Source: Asticcacaulis biprosthecium C19
GTDB taxonomy: Bacteria; Pseudomonadota; Alphaproteobacteria; Caulobacterales; Caulobacteraceae
Direction: 5' to 3'
NCBI RefSeq assembly: GCF_000204015.1
Contig: NZ_GL883079.1
Location: forward strand, 315,954 to 375,382
DNA: 59,429 nt
Shown: piece after piece, positions 1-8,246 of the stretch
Layout: each line of letters opens with the position of its first letter
Numbering within the stretch: position 1 is the stretch's first letter
Position numbers and translations under genes: made by a program
The notes under the pieces: generated by a model
The model's input: only the letters and a program-made list of their open reading frames with translations
Told to the model about the DNA's origin: nothing
Database searches by the model: none

Positions 1-129
1 GCCGATATAACCGGTGATCATGCCCTTGGCCGCGAGCGCGTCCAATGCTTCGGCGTCGGTGCACTGATGGATGAAGCCTCGCGACTGGAGCGTGCGCAGG
101 AATTCGGATTTGAAGCTTGGCTCGGTCAT
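1..129 (-). CDS. tyrS: Tyrosyl-tRNA synthetase, N-terminal fragment (runs off window)
   Basis: Only the first 43 codons are in the window. The minus-strand reading begins with ATG at 129 and gives a TyrS-like start ([20 protein letters not shown], then [16 protein letters not shown] and MITGYIG). Class I tyrosyl-tRNA synthetases open this way, with an FLxxLxxRGFIHQ helix followed by the strand leading into the nucleotide-binding site. The catalytic HIGH and KMSKS motifs would lie beyond the left edge. It is divergent from anmK, with 87 bases between the two start codons, so the promoters probably share that gap. The family call rests on the N-terminus and the arrangement, which I know from other alphaproteobacteria. 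Confidence 0.8.
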   Translation of the reverse strand, partial: MTEPSFKSEFLRTLQSRGFIHQCTDAEALDALAAKGMITGYIG

Positions 130-216
130 GATTTGCGTGCAATATCGGTGTGAAACAGAGAGAACGGTGTGTGACGAAAGCACCGTCCGGCGTCAAGTGA
201 AGGCGTGGAGAAAATC

Positions 217-1350
217 ATGAAAGTGTTGGGATTCATGACAGGGACCTCGCTGGACGGGATCGACTTGGCGATCCTGGACAGCGATGGCGAGTCGATTGCC
301 GCCTTCGGGCCATGGGCGGAAAATGCCATGCCCCCCGCTGTGCGCGGCATCCTGGAAAACGCTGTGCGTACCGCCCTGGCGTGGCCGCGCGGCGCCGCCG
401 AGCCCGCCGTGTTCGAAGAAGCCCGCCGGGTCCTGGTCGGATTTCATCTTGAGGCAGCGGATCATTTCCTGCGTCATAATGGCTTGAGTTTCAAGGATAT
501 CGACCTGATGGGGGTGCATGGCCAGACGGTTCTGCACGAGCGTCCCCAGCCCGGGCGCAAGGGCCGCACCGTTCAGTTGTTCGACGGCCAAGCCTTTGCC
601 GACGCCACGGGCGTGACCGTGGTCAGCGACTTTCGTCAGGCCGACGTCGCCGCGGGCGGTGAAGGCGCGCCCCTGGCGCCCGTCTATCACAGGGCCTTGG
701 TGCAGCAGGCCGGGCTCGGGCTGCCCGTGGTCGTGGTCAATCTGGGCGGCGTCGCTAACATTACGCTGATCGATGAGGATCTTAACCTGACGGCACTGGA
801 CACGGGTCCAGCGAACGGGCTGATGGACCAGTGGATGCGCCAGCACGGCCGCGGCGACTACGACCACGAGGGCCAACTGGCCGCATCCGGGGCTGTTGAT
901 GCCGATGTCGTCGCGGCCTATCTGGGCCATCCTTATTTTGCCGCGTCCGCGCCCAAGTCGCTGGACCGCTACGATTTCACCTTGGAACGGGTCCAGGGCA
1001 TGCCGATCGAGGATGGTATGGCGACCCTTTCGGCCTTTACTCTTCAGAGTCTGATGGCCGGTATCGACCAGGTCGGCGCCAAGCCCAAGACGGTCGTCCT
1101 GGCGGGTGGCGGGCGCCACAACGCTCACTTGGTGCGCGGCATTGCCTCGGCGCTTTCGCCGGCGCGAGTCGTACTGGCTGAGGATCTCGGCTGGCGGGGC
1201 GGTGCCGTTGAGGCCGAGGCCTTTGCCTATATGGCGGCGCGGTCCCTGCGTGGATTGCCCATTTCCTTCCCGGGCACGACATCGGCGCCTGAACCTCTGA
1301 CGGGTGGTGTGATCTCTTCACCGCGAGGGCGCAGCCAGTCGGTCGCCTAA
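217..1350 (+). CDS. anmK: Anhydro-N-acetylmuramic acid kinase
   Basis: 377 residues, the usual length for AnmK, which phosphorylates and opens 1,6-anhydro-MurNAc to MurNAc-6-phosphate during cell-wall recycling in the cytoplasm. The N-terminal phosphate-binding motif GFMTGTSLDGIDLA is intact, followed by the family motifs GVHGQTVLHE, VVSDFRQADVAAGGEGAPL, NLGGVANIT, DTGPANGLMDQW and, near the C-terminus, VVLAGGGRHN. The ATG at 217 is preferred over an in-frame GTG at 205, because a GGAG at 207-210 sits six bases before 217 and the protein then starts MKVLGFMTGTSLDG like its relatives. It is transcribed away from tyrS. The lipoprotein gene that follows has its own ribosome binding site after a 65-base gap. 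Confidence 0.93.
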   Translation: MKVLGFMTGTSLDGIDLAILDSDGESIAAFGPWAENAMPPAVRGILENAVRTALAWPRGAAEPAVFEEARRVLVGFHLEAADHFLRHNGLSFKDIDLMGVHGQTVLHERPQPGRKGRTVQLFDGQAFADATGVTVVSDFRQADVAAGGEGAPLAPVYHRALVQQAGLGLPVVVVNLGGVANITLIDEDLNLTALDTGPANGLMDQWMRQHGRGDYDHEGQLAASGAVDADVVAAYLGHPYFAASAPKSLDRYDFTLERVQGMPIEDGMATLSAFTLQSLMAGIDQVGAKPKTVVLAGGGRHNAHLVRGIASALSPARVVLAEDLGWRGGAVEAEAFAYMAARSLRGLPISFPGTTSAPEPLTGGVISSPRGRSQSVA

Positions 1351-1415
1351 GCATGACGGCGATCATATCGCTTTCTTACGCCACAGATCGGAAACTACCG
1401 TGAAGGAGATCCCTT

Positions 1416-1835
1416 ATGAAGTACTTTCCGTTTGTCTTGTTGGGTCTGGCCGCCTGCACGCCCGGAGTAGAAACCGTGTCGACGGCTTCTTCCGACGTGG
1501 CAAGCCAAGCTCCGGCCGCGTCTGTCATGACCCCGGTTGCGACCGGCGATGGTATTCCTGACGCCTTTACCGGTCGCTGGGACGCCAGCACCGCCGCTTG
1601 CGCTTCCACGAGTGACATGAAGCTGGTTATTAAGCCGAAGGAACTGGAGTTTTACGAAAGCAGCGGCTCTGTGCAAAGCGTGACGATGGCCAGCCCGACC
1701 GACATTACCGCCGTGGCCGCCATGTCGGGCGAGGGGGAGCAGTGGCAAAGAACGCTGCGCATGGAATTGGGCGATAGCGGCAAAACCCTAACGATTGATG
1801 GCGGCGTGGGCGGTGTTCGCGTCCGATGTCCGTGA
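1416..1835 (+). CDS. Small predicted lipoprotein, paralogue of the protein at 3355-3717
   Basis: 139 residues with a short N-terminal hydrophobic segment ending in a lipobox (LLGLAAC, Cys at about residue 14), so probably an outer- or inner-membrane lipoprotein. AGGAG lies about 9 bases before the ATG. After a low-complexity Ala/Ser/Thr/Val linker the folded part starts IPDAFTGRWDAS, contains a K-x-L-x-FYES strand and ends VRVRCP, with two cysteines (in the TAACAS stretch and at the end) that could pair. The same skeleton (IPxAFxGxW, a Cys about 7 residues on, LxFYE, VRC at the end) occurs in the protein at 3355-3717, so the two are diverged paralogues flanking the serine hydrolase. No function is known to me. 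Confidence 0.75.
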   Translation: MKYFPFVLLGLAACTPGVETVSTASSDVASQAPAASVMTPVATGDGIPDAFTGRWDASTAACASTSDMKLVIKPKELEFYESSGSVQSVTMASPTDITAVAAMSGEGEQWQRTLRMELGDSGKTLTIDGGVGGVRVRCP

Positions 1836-1914
1836 CAGATTTGTAATCCCGATCCGACTTGGAGCCGTCCGCCCGCCGTGTTAGTCACGACAGATACGTT
1901 TTCGGGAGGGCTCG

Positions 1915-3300
1915 ATGGCCGGCAAGTCGTTTTTGGGTATGGGGGCAGTCTTGGCGCTGCTGGTGGCTTCGGGATCCGCTATGGCGGTTACGCCGGAGCA
2001 ATCGGCCCGGATCGACCTGGTGGTACAGCAGGCCATGGCTGCCAACCAGACGCCTTCAGCCCAGGTTGCGGTCGTCGAGAAGGGCAAGATCGCCTTCTCC
2101 AAGGCCTACGGCGTGGCGCAGATCGGCCCGGATGTGCCGGCGACAACGGCATCACGCTATCAGATCGCATCGGTCTCGAAGGCCTTCACCGCGGCAGCCG
2201 TGATGTTGCTGGTCGATGAGGGCAAACTGTCGATGGAAGACAAGGTTGCCAAGTGGTTCCCGGAACTCACTCAGGCCGGCGACATTACGATCCGTCAACT
2301 GCTGAGCCACACGTCGGGCTATTCAGACTACTGGCCGCAGGATTATGTCATGCCATCGGTCCAGGGCCAGACCACGCCGCGCGCCATCATGGACCAGTTC
2401 GCCAAGGCGCCGCTTGACTATCAGCCGGGCGAGGACTGGCAATATTCCAACACCGGTTTTGTCGTTGCCGGCCAGATCGTCGAAAAGGTTTCCGGCAAGC
2501 CTCTGTACAGGTTCATCGAGGAACGCATTTTCAAGCCGGCCGGAATTACCGACGGCCTTGATGCTTCGGCGGTTGACCTGAAAGCACCTGACGCGCTGGG
2601 TTATCAGCGCCAGGGGATGGGTCCGAACCGTTTGACGCCGAAAGCCGGCCGCGGCTGGCCCTACGCTTCGTGGCCACTGGCTCTGACGGCGGAGGACGTT
2701 GCCAAGTGGGACCTGACCCTGATCCGCCGGTCGTTGTTGTCGCCGGCTGGTCATGACATCCAGATCCAGACGGTCAAGCTGAACAACGGCAAGGATACTG
2801 GCTACGCCATGGGATGGTTCGTCGCCAAGAGCAATGGCCGGACCCTGGTCAATCATGGCGGCGAGGGGGCGGGGTATCTGACCGAAAACCGCATCTATCT
2901 CGAGGACGGCCTGGCGATCGTGGTGTTGACCAACACCATGACCGGTTCGGCGCACAGCGATATCGCCGACCGCATTGCTTACATTCTTCTGCCGCAGCAG
3001 GGCGTCGACGCCAAGGTCCTGGCGGCGTTTGAGGCTTTGCAAAAGGGCGAGGCGGACCGTTCGGCCTTCACCGACAATTTCAACGACTTCCTCAGCGAGC
3101 AGGCCCTGGCAGACCATCGCGAAAATCTGGGCGCCATGGGCGCGCCTGTGCAATTCACCCTGGCTAGGTCGAGCAACCGTGGAGGGATGGAATCGCGCAG
3201 CTATCGTATCCGCATGGAGAATGGCAAGGATTTGCGCTTGAGCGTCTATGTCACCAAGGACGGTAAGTTTGAGCAGTTTTTGGTCTACGGTGTGAATTGA
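1915..3300 (+). CDS. Secreted serine hydrolase, class C beta-lactamase / penicillin-binding-protein-like family
   Basis: 461 residues. Residues 1-24 form a signal peptide (AVLALLVASGSAMA), so the protein is exported. The catalytic motifs of the AmpC/EstB/DD-peptidase-like family are in order: SxxK as SVSK at 86-89, the tyrosine motif YSN at 177-179 in WQYSNTGF, and a C-terminal HGG in NHGGEGAG replacing the KTG triad. A C-terminal extension of about 110 residues follows the hydrolase fold. HGG instead of KTG is common in esterases and peptidases of this group, so beta-lactamase activity is not implied. A GGGAGG-type ribosome binding site precedes the ATG. Two small paralogous exported proteins flank it. 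Confidence 0.85.
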   Translation: MAGKSFLGMGAVLALLVASGSAMAVTPEQSARIDLVVQQAMAANQTPSAQVAVVEKGKIAFSKAYGVAQIGPDVPATTASRYQIASVSKAFTAAAVMLLVDEGKLSMEDKVAKWFPELTQAGDITIRQLLSHTSGYSDYWPQDYVMPSVQGQTTPRAIMDQFAKAPLDYQPGEDWQYSNTGFVVAGQIVEKVSGKPLYRFIEERIFKPAGITDGLDASAVDLKAPDALGYQRQGMGPNRLTPKAGRGWPYASWPLALTAEDVAKWDLTLIRRSLLSPAGHDIQIQTVKLNNGKDTGYAMGWFVAKSNGRTLVNHGGEGAGYLTENRIYLEDGLAIVVLTNTMTGSAHSDIADRIAYILLPQQGVDAKVLAAFEALQKGEADRSAFTDNFNDFLSEQALADHRENLGAMGAPVQFTLARSSNRGGMESRSYRIRMENGKDLRLSVYVTKDGKFEQFLVYGVN

Positions 3301-3354
3301 ATCACCGCTATACTCTGCTGCGTTCGCAATGTCGGCTATTGAGGGGGATGGGTT

Positions 3355-3717
3355 ATGCGGTCTTTAATCTGGACGACAACTTTTGTGGCGTCATTCGCGC
3401 CCGTCGCGGCGTTTGCCGACGCTATTCCGACGGCTTTCCACGGAAATTGGAGTCAAAGTCAGGCTACCTGCAACGACCCAAACGAAGATACGCATGGTCT
3501 GACCATCACGCCAAACGCGCTGAGTTTCTACGAGTTGCAGATCAAGGTGGCGCAGGTGACCGACGTCGCACCTGGTTATGTTAAGGTCGAAGGGACTTAC
3601 CGTGACGCCGGTGACACCGGACAGATCGCTGTCGACATGTTCTTGTCTACGGAAGACAGTGTGTTGGCTTTATCCGGAGACTTGAACAGTCAACTTGTTC
3701 GTTGCCGTGGAAAATGA
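3355..3717 (+). CDS. Small secreted protein, paralogue of the lipoprotein at 1416-1835
   Basis: 120 residues with a Sec signal peptide (TTFVASFAPVAAFA, cleavage near residue 22), leaving a mature protein of about 98 residues that starts IPTAFHGNWSQS. It shares the IPxAFxGxW start, a following Cys, the LSFYE strand and the closing VRC with the lipoprotein upstream. It lacks a lipobox and is probably free in the periplasm. The mature protein has two cysteines, at QATCND and at VRCRGK, able to form a disulfide. Its stop lies two bases from the end of the convergent hydrolase gene on the other strand. Function unknown. Confidence 0.72.
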   Translation: MRSLIWTTTFVASFAPVAAFADAIPTAFHGNWSQSQATCNDPNEDTHGLTITPNALSFYELQIKVAQVTDVAPGYVKVEGTYRDAGDTGQIAVDMFLSTEDSVLALSGDLNSQLVRCRGK

Positions 3718-3719
3718 GC

Positions 3720-4331
3720 CTAAGTCTCAAGGCTTAAATGGCGATAGATCGCATCGGCAACTTCATATGGACGCACGTGAATCAGATCATGTTCACTGCC
3801 GGGCACGACCAAGAGGCTTGCGTTCGGCAGATGGCTTTGAAAATGTTGGCCAACGGCGAGTGGACTGATCGGGTCGTTGTCGCCTCAGATCAACAAGGTC
3901 TGGTGGTGGATATCGTGGAGCTGGTTCGAAACGTCCAGCCTTTGGTCGATCACCCAATCGGCCACCTGCGGGAATTCGCGGCGGTAGTCCGGGCGCCAGT
4001 CGGCGGCGCCCATTGCCGAGATGTCCATACCGCCGGCCGTCACCGCCAGCACCAGCCGGCGCACGTTCTCGGGGTGGCGTAGAGCAACCGTCAGGCCGAT
4101 GGCGCCACCCATGGATTGCGCCAGCATGTCGACCGGTTCGTCGCCGAGTTTGGCTTCGACCAGACCGACAAGGTCGTAATAGGCATTGACCGCCGGATCA
4201 GGCGGATTGGCGCCCAGGCCCGGCCAGCCGAAATACGTCTTGTCCCAATCGGGCGGCAGGAGGTCGCCCAAAGGCCGCCAGAAGTTCGGGTTGCCGCCGA
4301 CTCCCGGCAGAAAGAACAGGCGCCGAGCCAC
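3720..4331 (-). pseudogene. Alpha/beta hydrolase interrupted by an in-frame TGA
   Basis: A GTG at 4331 opens a frame giving 148 residues of an alpha/beta hydrolase: FFLPGVGGNPNFWRPL, then the nucleophile elbow AQSMGGAIG (Ser in SMGG). It stops at TGA (3885-3887) directly after QTLLI. The same frame continues without another stop to 3720: GDNDPISPLAVG, then SLLVVPGSEHDLIH with the catalytic His. Family members read LLIWGDxDPISP here, so the TGA stands where TGG (Trp) is expected; one base separates the two. The full frame would encode 203 residues including both the Asp loop and the catalytic His, which the truncated product lacks. Either a real nonsense mutation, a sequencing error or, least likely, readthrough. 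The next hydrolase gene starts upstream on the same strand, probably in one operon. Confidence 0.75.
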
Positions 4332-4333
4332 CC

Positions 4334-4984
4334 TTATTCGGCGTGGCCGGACAGGCGGCGGTCCAGATAGGCACCGACGTGGCGTTCGACCTCGCTCAGT
4401 TGCTCCGTCCAGAAATGGTTCGCATCCTGCACAACTTCGTGGTCGATGGTGATGCCCTTCTGAGTCCGCAGTTTGGCGACGACTCGGTCGACTTCAGAGG
4501 TCGGTACGATGCTGTCATTACCGCCGTGCAGGAACATGCCCGAGGCCGGGCAGGGCGCCAGGAAGCTGAAATCATAGGCATTGGTCGGCGGCGACACGGA
4601 GATGAAGCCGTCGGTTTCCGGCCGGCGCATCAAAAGTTGCATGCCGATATAGGCGCCAAAGTCGTAACCGGCGACCCAGAATTGCGCCGCCGTCGGGTTC
4701 TTGGCCTGCAGCCAGTCCAGCGCGGTCGCGGCGTCAGCCAGTTCGCCGATGCCGGAATCGAAGTCGCCCTGGGACTTTTGCACGCCGCGGAAGTTGAAGC
4801 GCAGGACCGAGAAGCCGCGCGTCATGAACAGATGGAACAATTGTACCGTGACCGGATTGTTCATATGGCCGCCCGCCTTGGGGTGCGGATGCAGAATCAG
4901 GGCGATCGGTGCGTTTTCCGTCTTGCCGGCGCTGTAGCGGGCTTCAATGCGTCCAGCGGCTCCCGCCAGGATGACTTCAGGCAT
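4334..4984 (-). CDS. Alpha/beta hydrolase of the small bacterial COG2945-like type
   Basis: 216 residues from the ATG at 4984, which has AAGGTG about six bases upstream. An in-frame start at 5005 is less likely. Visible motifs: LHPHPKAGGHMNNPV near residue 31 (oxyanion region), LRFNFRGVQKSQG, the nucleophile elbow GYDFG at 106-110, HGGNDSIVPTSEV (acid loop) and DANHFW with the catalytic His. Odd: the elbow has Asp108 where I expect Ser (GxSxG). Asp nucleophiles are known in dehalogenases and epoxide hydrolases, but I do not expect one in this family. It is divergent from iscR, so the shared 171-base gap with the IscR-type site may also affect this gene. Its stop lies 3 bases from the start of the broken hydrolase. 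Substrate unknown. Confidence 0.8.
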   Translation of the reverse strand: MPEVILAGAAGRIEARYSAGKTENAPIALILHPHPKAGGHMNNPVTVQLFHLFMTRGFSVLRFNFRGVQKSQGDFDSGIGELADAATALDWLQAKNPTAAQFWVAGYDFGAYIGMQLLMRRPETDGFISVSPPTNAYDFSFLAPCPASGMFLHGGNDSIVPTSEVDRVVAKLRTQKGITIDHEVVQDANHFWTEQLSEVERHVGAYLDRRLSGHAE

Positions 4985-5028
4985 GCAATCACCTTGTAAA
5001 ATCAAAAAATTCTGCAGTGCACACCATA

Positions 5029-5053
5029 ATACTTGACTGTTTTACTCGGAATT
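5029..5053 (+). promoter_or_regulatory. Predicted IscR type 1-like binding site and iscR/suf promoter
   Basis: The sequence ATACTTGACT (5029-5038), GTTTTA (5039-5044), CTCGGAAT (5045-5052) matches the E. coli type 1 IscR consensus (ATASYYGACT RWWWYA GTCRRSTAT) at nearly every position of both half sites; the clear exceptions are C for G in the second half and the last bases. TTGACT at 5033-5038 can serve as the -35 element, with an AT-rich candidate -10 near 5053-5058. IscR binding would then occlude RNA polymerase, which fits feedback repression of an operon that begins with iscR. It lies about 100 bases before the iscR start. The match is by eye. Confidence 0.65.
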
Positions 5054-5155
5054 ATTAAGGTCACAGTCAGGTCGGATGGCGCGCCCTTGCCGCGCCTCTT
5101 AGCACAAAGATTTGTCTTTGCGCAGGTTTTTACAAGAATTCCGCGAAGGTCGCTG

Positions 5156-5680
5156 ATGCGCTTATCCACCAAGGGACGTTATGCCGTTATGGCCATGACC
5201 GACCTGGCTTTGAACGGCCAGGCTGGCCGGCCAATTTCGCTGTCGGAAATCTCGGAACGGCAACAGATTTCGCTGTCCTATCTCGAACAACTGTTCGCCC
5301 GCCTGCGCAAGGCCGGGCTGGTCAAGAGCGCGCGCGGTCCCGGCGGCGGTTATTCCCTGTCGCGCGGCGCTGAACGGCTGTTTGTCTCGGAAATCGTCCT
5401 GGCGGTCGATGAGCCAATCAAGGCAACGCGGTGTGAACTGACGTCGAACAAGCTGGGCGCCAACAAGCGCCTGGGCAAGGATGAGGCTGCGCGCGAAATC
5501 GGCTGCATGCCGGGCGGCCAGCGCTGTTTGACGCACAATCTGTGGGAAGACCTGGGCGTGGCCATCCATGACTATTTGTCACAGGTCTCACTCGAAGACG
5601 TCGTGCGTAAACGTACCCGTAAGAAGGTGCAGATCACCGCGCCGGACTCTATGCGTTCGCCGGCGTTTCTGGAGGCTTGA
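5156..5680 (+). CDS. iscR: Rrf2-family Fe-S cluster regulator, IscR-like
   Basis: 174 residues from the ATG at 5156, which has AAGG at 5146-5149. The N-terminus MRLSTKGRYAVMAMTDLAL and the winged helix ending KSARGPGGGYSLSR are typical of IscR. Candidate cluster ligands are Cys93, Cys117, Cys124 and His127 (in RCLTHNLW). E. coli IscR has Cys92, 98, 104 and His107, so about 18 extra residues (SNKLGANKRLGKDEAARE) lie between the first two cysteines. The family member should sense Fe-S status and repress this operon through the site at 5029-5053. Its stop overlaps the desulfurase start as TGATG, so the two are translationally coupled. Confidence 0.9.
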   Translation: MRLSTKGRYAVMAMTDLALNGQAGRPISLSEISERQQISLSYLEQLFARLRKAGLVKSARGPGGGYSLSRGAERLFVSEIVLAVDEPIKATRCELTSNKLGANKRLGKDEAAREIGCMPGGQRCLTHNLWEDLGVAIHDYLSQVSLEDVVRKRTRKKVQITAPDSMRSPAFLEA

Positions 5681-6780
5681 TGACACTCTATCTCGACCAT
5701 GCTGCGGCGTCGCCGCTGCGCCCTGAGGCGCGCGAGGCGTTTCAGCGCGCGTCGGATATGGGCGGCAATGCATCGTCGATCCATGCCGCCGGCCGCAAGG
5801 CTAAGGTGATGCTGGAGGATGCGCGGTCGGATGTGTTGAGCGCGGTCGGCGGGATCGGCGCCGGGTTGGTGTTCACCTCGGGCGGTACCGAAGCCAATGC
5901 CCTGGCTCTGTGGCAGGCAACCGGGTTCGACTATGTCGTGGTGTCGGCCGGTGAGCACGATAGTGTTTATGGTGCCGTGACAGACGCGGTCGTGGCGCCG
6001 CTGACGAAGGCGGGCCAGGTCGATGTGGCCGCTTTGCAAGACTTGCTTGCGCGTGACGGCCGGCCGTTTGTCGCCGTCATGTTGGCCAACAACGAAACCG
6101 GCGTGATCAATGACATCGCTTCTGTGGCTGAGGTGGTCCATGCCCGTGGCGGTTGGCTGCATGTCGATTCTGTCCAGGCACTGGGCAAGATGGTTGTGGA
6201 TTTTCAAGCGCTTGGCGCCGATTCCTTAGCCATCAGTGCGCATAAAATCGGTGGCGGGCAGGGCGTCGGCGCCTTGGTTTACGATCGCGACCGGGTTTTG
6301 AAGCCGCGCACCATAGGCGGCGGACAGGAATTAGGCCTGCGTGCCGGTACCGAGAATGTGCCTGGAATTGCGGGCTTTGCGGCGGCCATAAAGGCTTGCC
6401 AGCCGGTGTGTGAGGACGTAAGCCGCGCCCAAGTGCAGGTCGAGGCGGCTTTGCAGGTCCTGGGGGTTGTGATTGTTGGTGGCGATGCGCCGCGAGTGCC
6501 GGGTGTTCTGTGCCTGGCGCAGCCGCAGTGGGCGTCGAACCTGCAATTGATCCATATGGATATGGCCGGGATCTGCGTCTCGTCGGGCTCGGCCTGTTCA
6601 TCCGGCAAGGTGAAGACGAGCCGGGTTGTCACGGCAATGGGCCGTCCCGATCTCGCTGACAAGGTGTTACGCGTGTCGGCCGGATGGACGACACAGGCAG
6701 AAGATTGGCAACGTTTTTATGACGTCTGGTCAAAAGGTTATGAAGTGTATTTAAAGCGTCACGCAAAGGAAATGGCGTAA
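5680..6780 (+). CDS. Cysteine desulfurase, IscS/NifS-like (group I)
   Basis: 366 residues. ATG at 5680 with GGAGG at 5671-5675; a TTG at 5677 is too close to that site. This PLP enzyme takes sulfur from cysteine and holds it as a persulfide for Fe-S assembly. Seen: the [14 protein letters not shown] start, [11 protein letters not shown], the PLP lysine Lys189 in [12 protein letters not shown], and the catalytic loop SGSACSSGK with Cys306. Somewhat short for IscS (about 400 residues). It starts inside the iscR stop codon and its own stop overlaps sufB by one base (TAATG). The operon also encodes a separate SufS, so this is a second desulfurase, as in many alphaproteobacterial suf operons. Confidence 0.9.
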   Translation: MTLYLDHAAASPLRPEAREAFQRASDMGGNASSIHAAGRKAKVMLEDARSDVLSAVGGIGAGLVFTSGGTEANALALWQATGFDYVVVSAGEHDSVYGAVTDAVVAPLTKAGQVDVAALQDLLARDGRPFVAVMLANNETGVINDIASVAEVVHARGGWLHVDSVQALGKMVVDFQALGADSLAISAHKIGGGQGVGALVYDRDRVLKPRTIGGGQELGLRAGTENVPGIAGFAAAIKACQPVCEDVSRAQVQVEAALQVLGVVIVGGDAPRVPGVLCLAQPQWASNLQLIHMDMAGICVSSGSACSSGKVKTSRVVTAMGRPDLADKVLRVSAGWTTQAEDWQRFYDVWSKGYEVYLKRHAKEMA

Positions 6781-8246
6781 TGGCCGCGGTCAAGGAAACC
6801 ATCGATACGGTCGCCAAGCTCGAAACCTATGAGCATGGCTTCGTTACCGATATCGAAATGGAGTTCGCCCCCAAGGGGTTGAACGCCGACATCGTGCGCT
6901 TCATTTCGGCCAAGAAGAATGAGCCGGAGTGGATGCTGGAACTGCGTCTGGCGGCGTTCGAGCGCTGGCTGACCATGGAAGAGCCTGACTGGGCCAAGGT
7001 CAACTACACCCGGGTCAATTACCAGGATCTGTATTACTACGCCGCGCCGAAGAAGAAGGTGGGTCCGAAGTCGCTGGACGAGATCGATCCGGAAATCCTC
7101 AAGACCTATGAAAAGCTTGGCATTCCCTTGAGGGAGCAGATGGTCCTGGCCGGAGTCGAGGGCGCGCCAAAATACGCCGTTGATGCCGTCTTCGATTCGG
7201 TTTCGGTCATCACCACCTTCAAGGATGAATTGAAAAAGTACGGCGTCATTTTCTGCTCTATTTCCGAGGCCTTGCGCGAACATCCTGAACTGGTGCGGCA
7301 ATATCTTGGCACGGTCGTGCCGGTGTCCGACAACTATTTCGCCGCTCTAAACGCCGCCGTATTTTCCGACGGGTCGTTCGTCTATGTTCCGCCGGGCGTC
7401 CGTTGCCCGATGGAGCTGTCGACCTATTTCCGCATCAATGCCGAAAACACCGGCCAGTTCGAACGCACCCTGATCATCGCCGACAAGGGCGCCTATGTCT
7501 CCTACCTGGAGGGCTGCACGGCGCCGCAGCGCGACGAAAACCAGCTCCACGCCGCCGTTGTCGAATTGATCGCTCTGGACGATGCCAATATCAAATATTC
7601 GACGGTGCAGAACTGGTACCCCGGCGACGCCGAGGGCAAGGGCGGTATCTACAACTTCGTCACCAAGCGCGCCGATTGCCGTGGCGCCCGCTCGAAAGTG
7701 TCGTGGACTCAGGTCGAGACGGGATCGGCCGTCACCTGGAAATACCCGTCCTGCATCCTTCGCGGCGATGACAGCGTCGGTGAGTTCTACTCGATCGCCG
7801 TCACCAATGGCGCGCAACAGGCCGATACCGGCACCAAGATGATTCATCTGGGCAAGAACACCCGGTCGCGCATCATCTCCAAGGGCGTATCGGCCGGCCG
7901 GTCATCCAATACCTATCGCGGCCTGGTCTCGGCCCATGCCAAGGCAACGGGTGCGCGCAACTTTACCCAATGCGACAGCTTGCTGATCGGCAAGACCTGC
8001 GCCGCGCATACCGTCCCCTATGTCGAGTCGGATACAGCCAAGGCCCAGTTCGAACACGAGGCGACGACGACGCGGCTGAGCGAGGACCAGTTGTTCTACG
8101 CCATGCAGCGCGGCCTGTCGCAGGAAGAGGCGGTGGCCTTGCTGGTCAACGGCTTCGTCCGCGACGTGCTGCAGGAACTGCCCATGGAATTCGCCGTTGA
8201 GGCTCAGAAACTGGTCGCCATCAGCCTCGAGGGGAGTGTTGGGTAA
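6780..8246 (+). CDS. sufB: Fe-S cluster assembly scaffold protein SufB
   Basis: 488 residues, typical for SufB. With SufC and SufD it forms the SufBC2D scaffold on which clusters are built in the cytoplasm. Family stretches seen: [71 protein letters not shown] (conserved Cys), and near the C-terminus [20 protein letters not shown] and [20 protein letters not shown]. Start and stop overlap the neighbouring genes by a single base each, so translation is coupled. Unusually, sufC does not follow directly: a 176-codon unknown gene lies between. Confidence 0.96.
   Translation: MAAVKETIDTVAKLETYEHGFVTDIEMEFAPKGLNADIVRFISAKKNEPEWMLELRLAAFERWLTMEEPDWAKVNYTRVNYQDLYYYAAPKKKVGPKSLDEIDPEILKTYEKLGIPLREQMVLAGVEGAPKYAVDAVFDSVSVITTFKDELKKYGVIFCSISEALREHPELVRQYLGTVVPVSDNYFAALNAAVFSDGSFVYVPPGVRCPMELSTYFRINAENTGQFERTLIIADKGAYVSYLEGCTAPQRDENQLHAAVVELIALDDANIKYSTVQNWYPGDAEGKGGIYNFVTKRADCRGARSKVSWTQVETGSAVTWKYPSCILRGDDSVGEFYSIAVTNGAQQADTGTKMIHLGKNTRSRIISKGVSAGRSSNTYRGLVSAHAKATGARNFTQCDSLLIGKTCAAHTVPYVESDTAKAQFEHEATTTRLSEDQLFYAMQRGLSQEEAVALLVNGFVRDVLQELPMEFAVEAQKLVAISLEGSVG

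Noticed and set aside
3738-4082. 114-codon open frame on the plus strand
   Set aside because: It is codon-aligned antisense to the broken alpha/beta hydrolase, whose conserved motifs are readable on the minus strand on both sides of the TGA.
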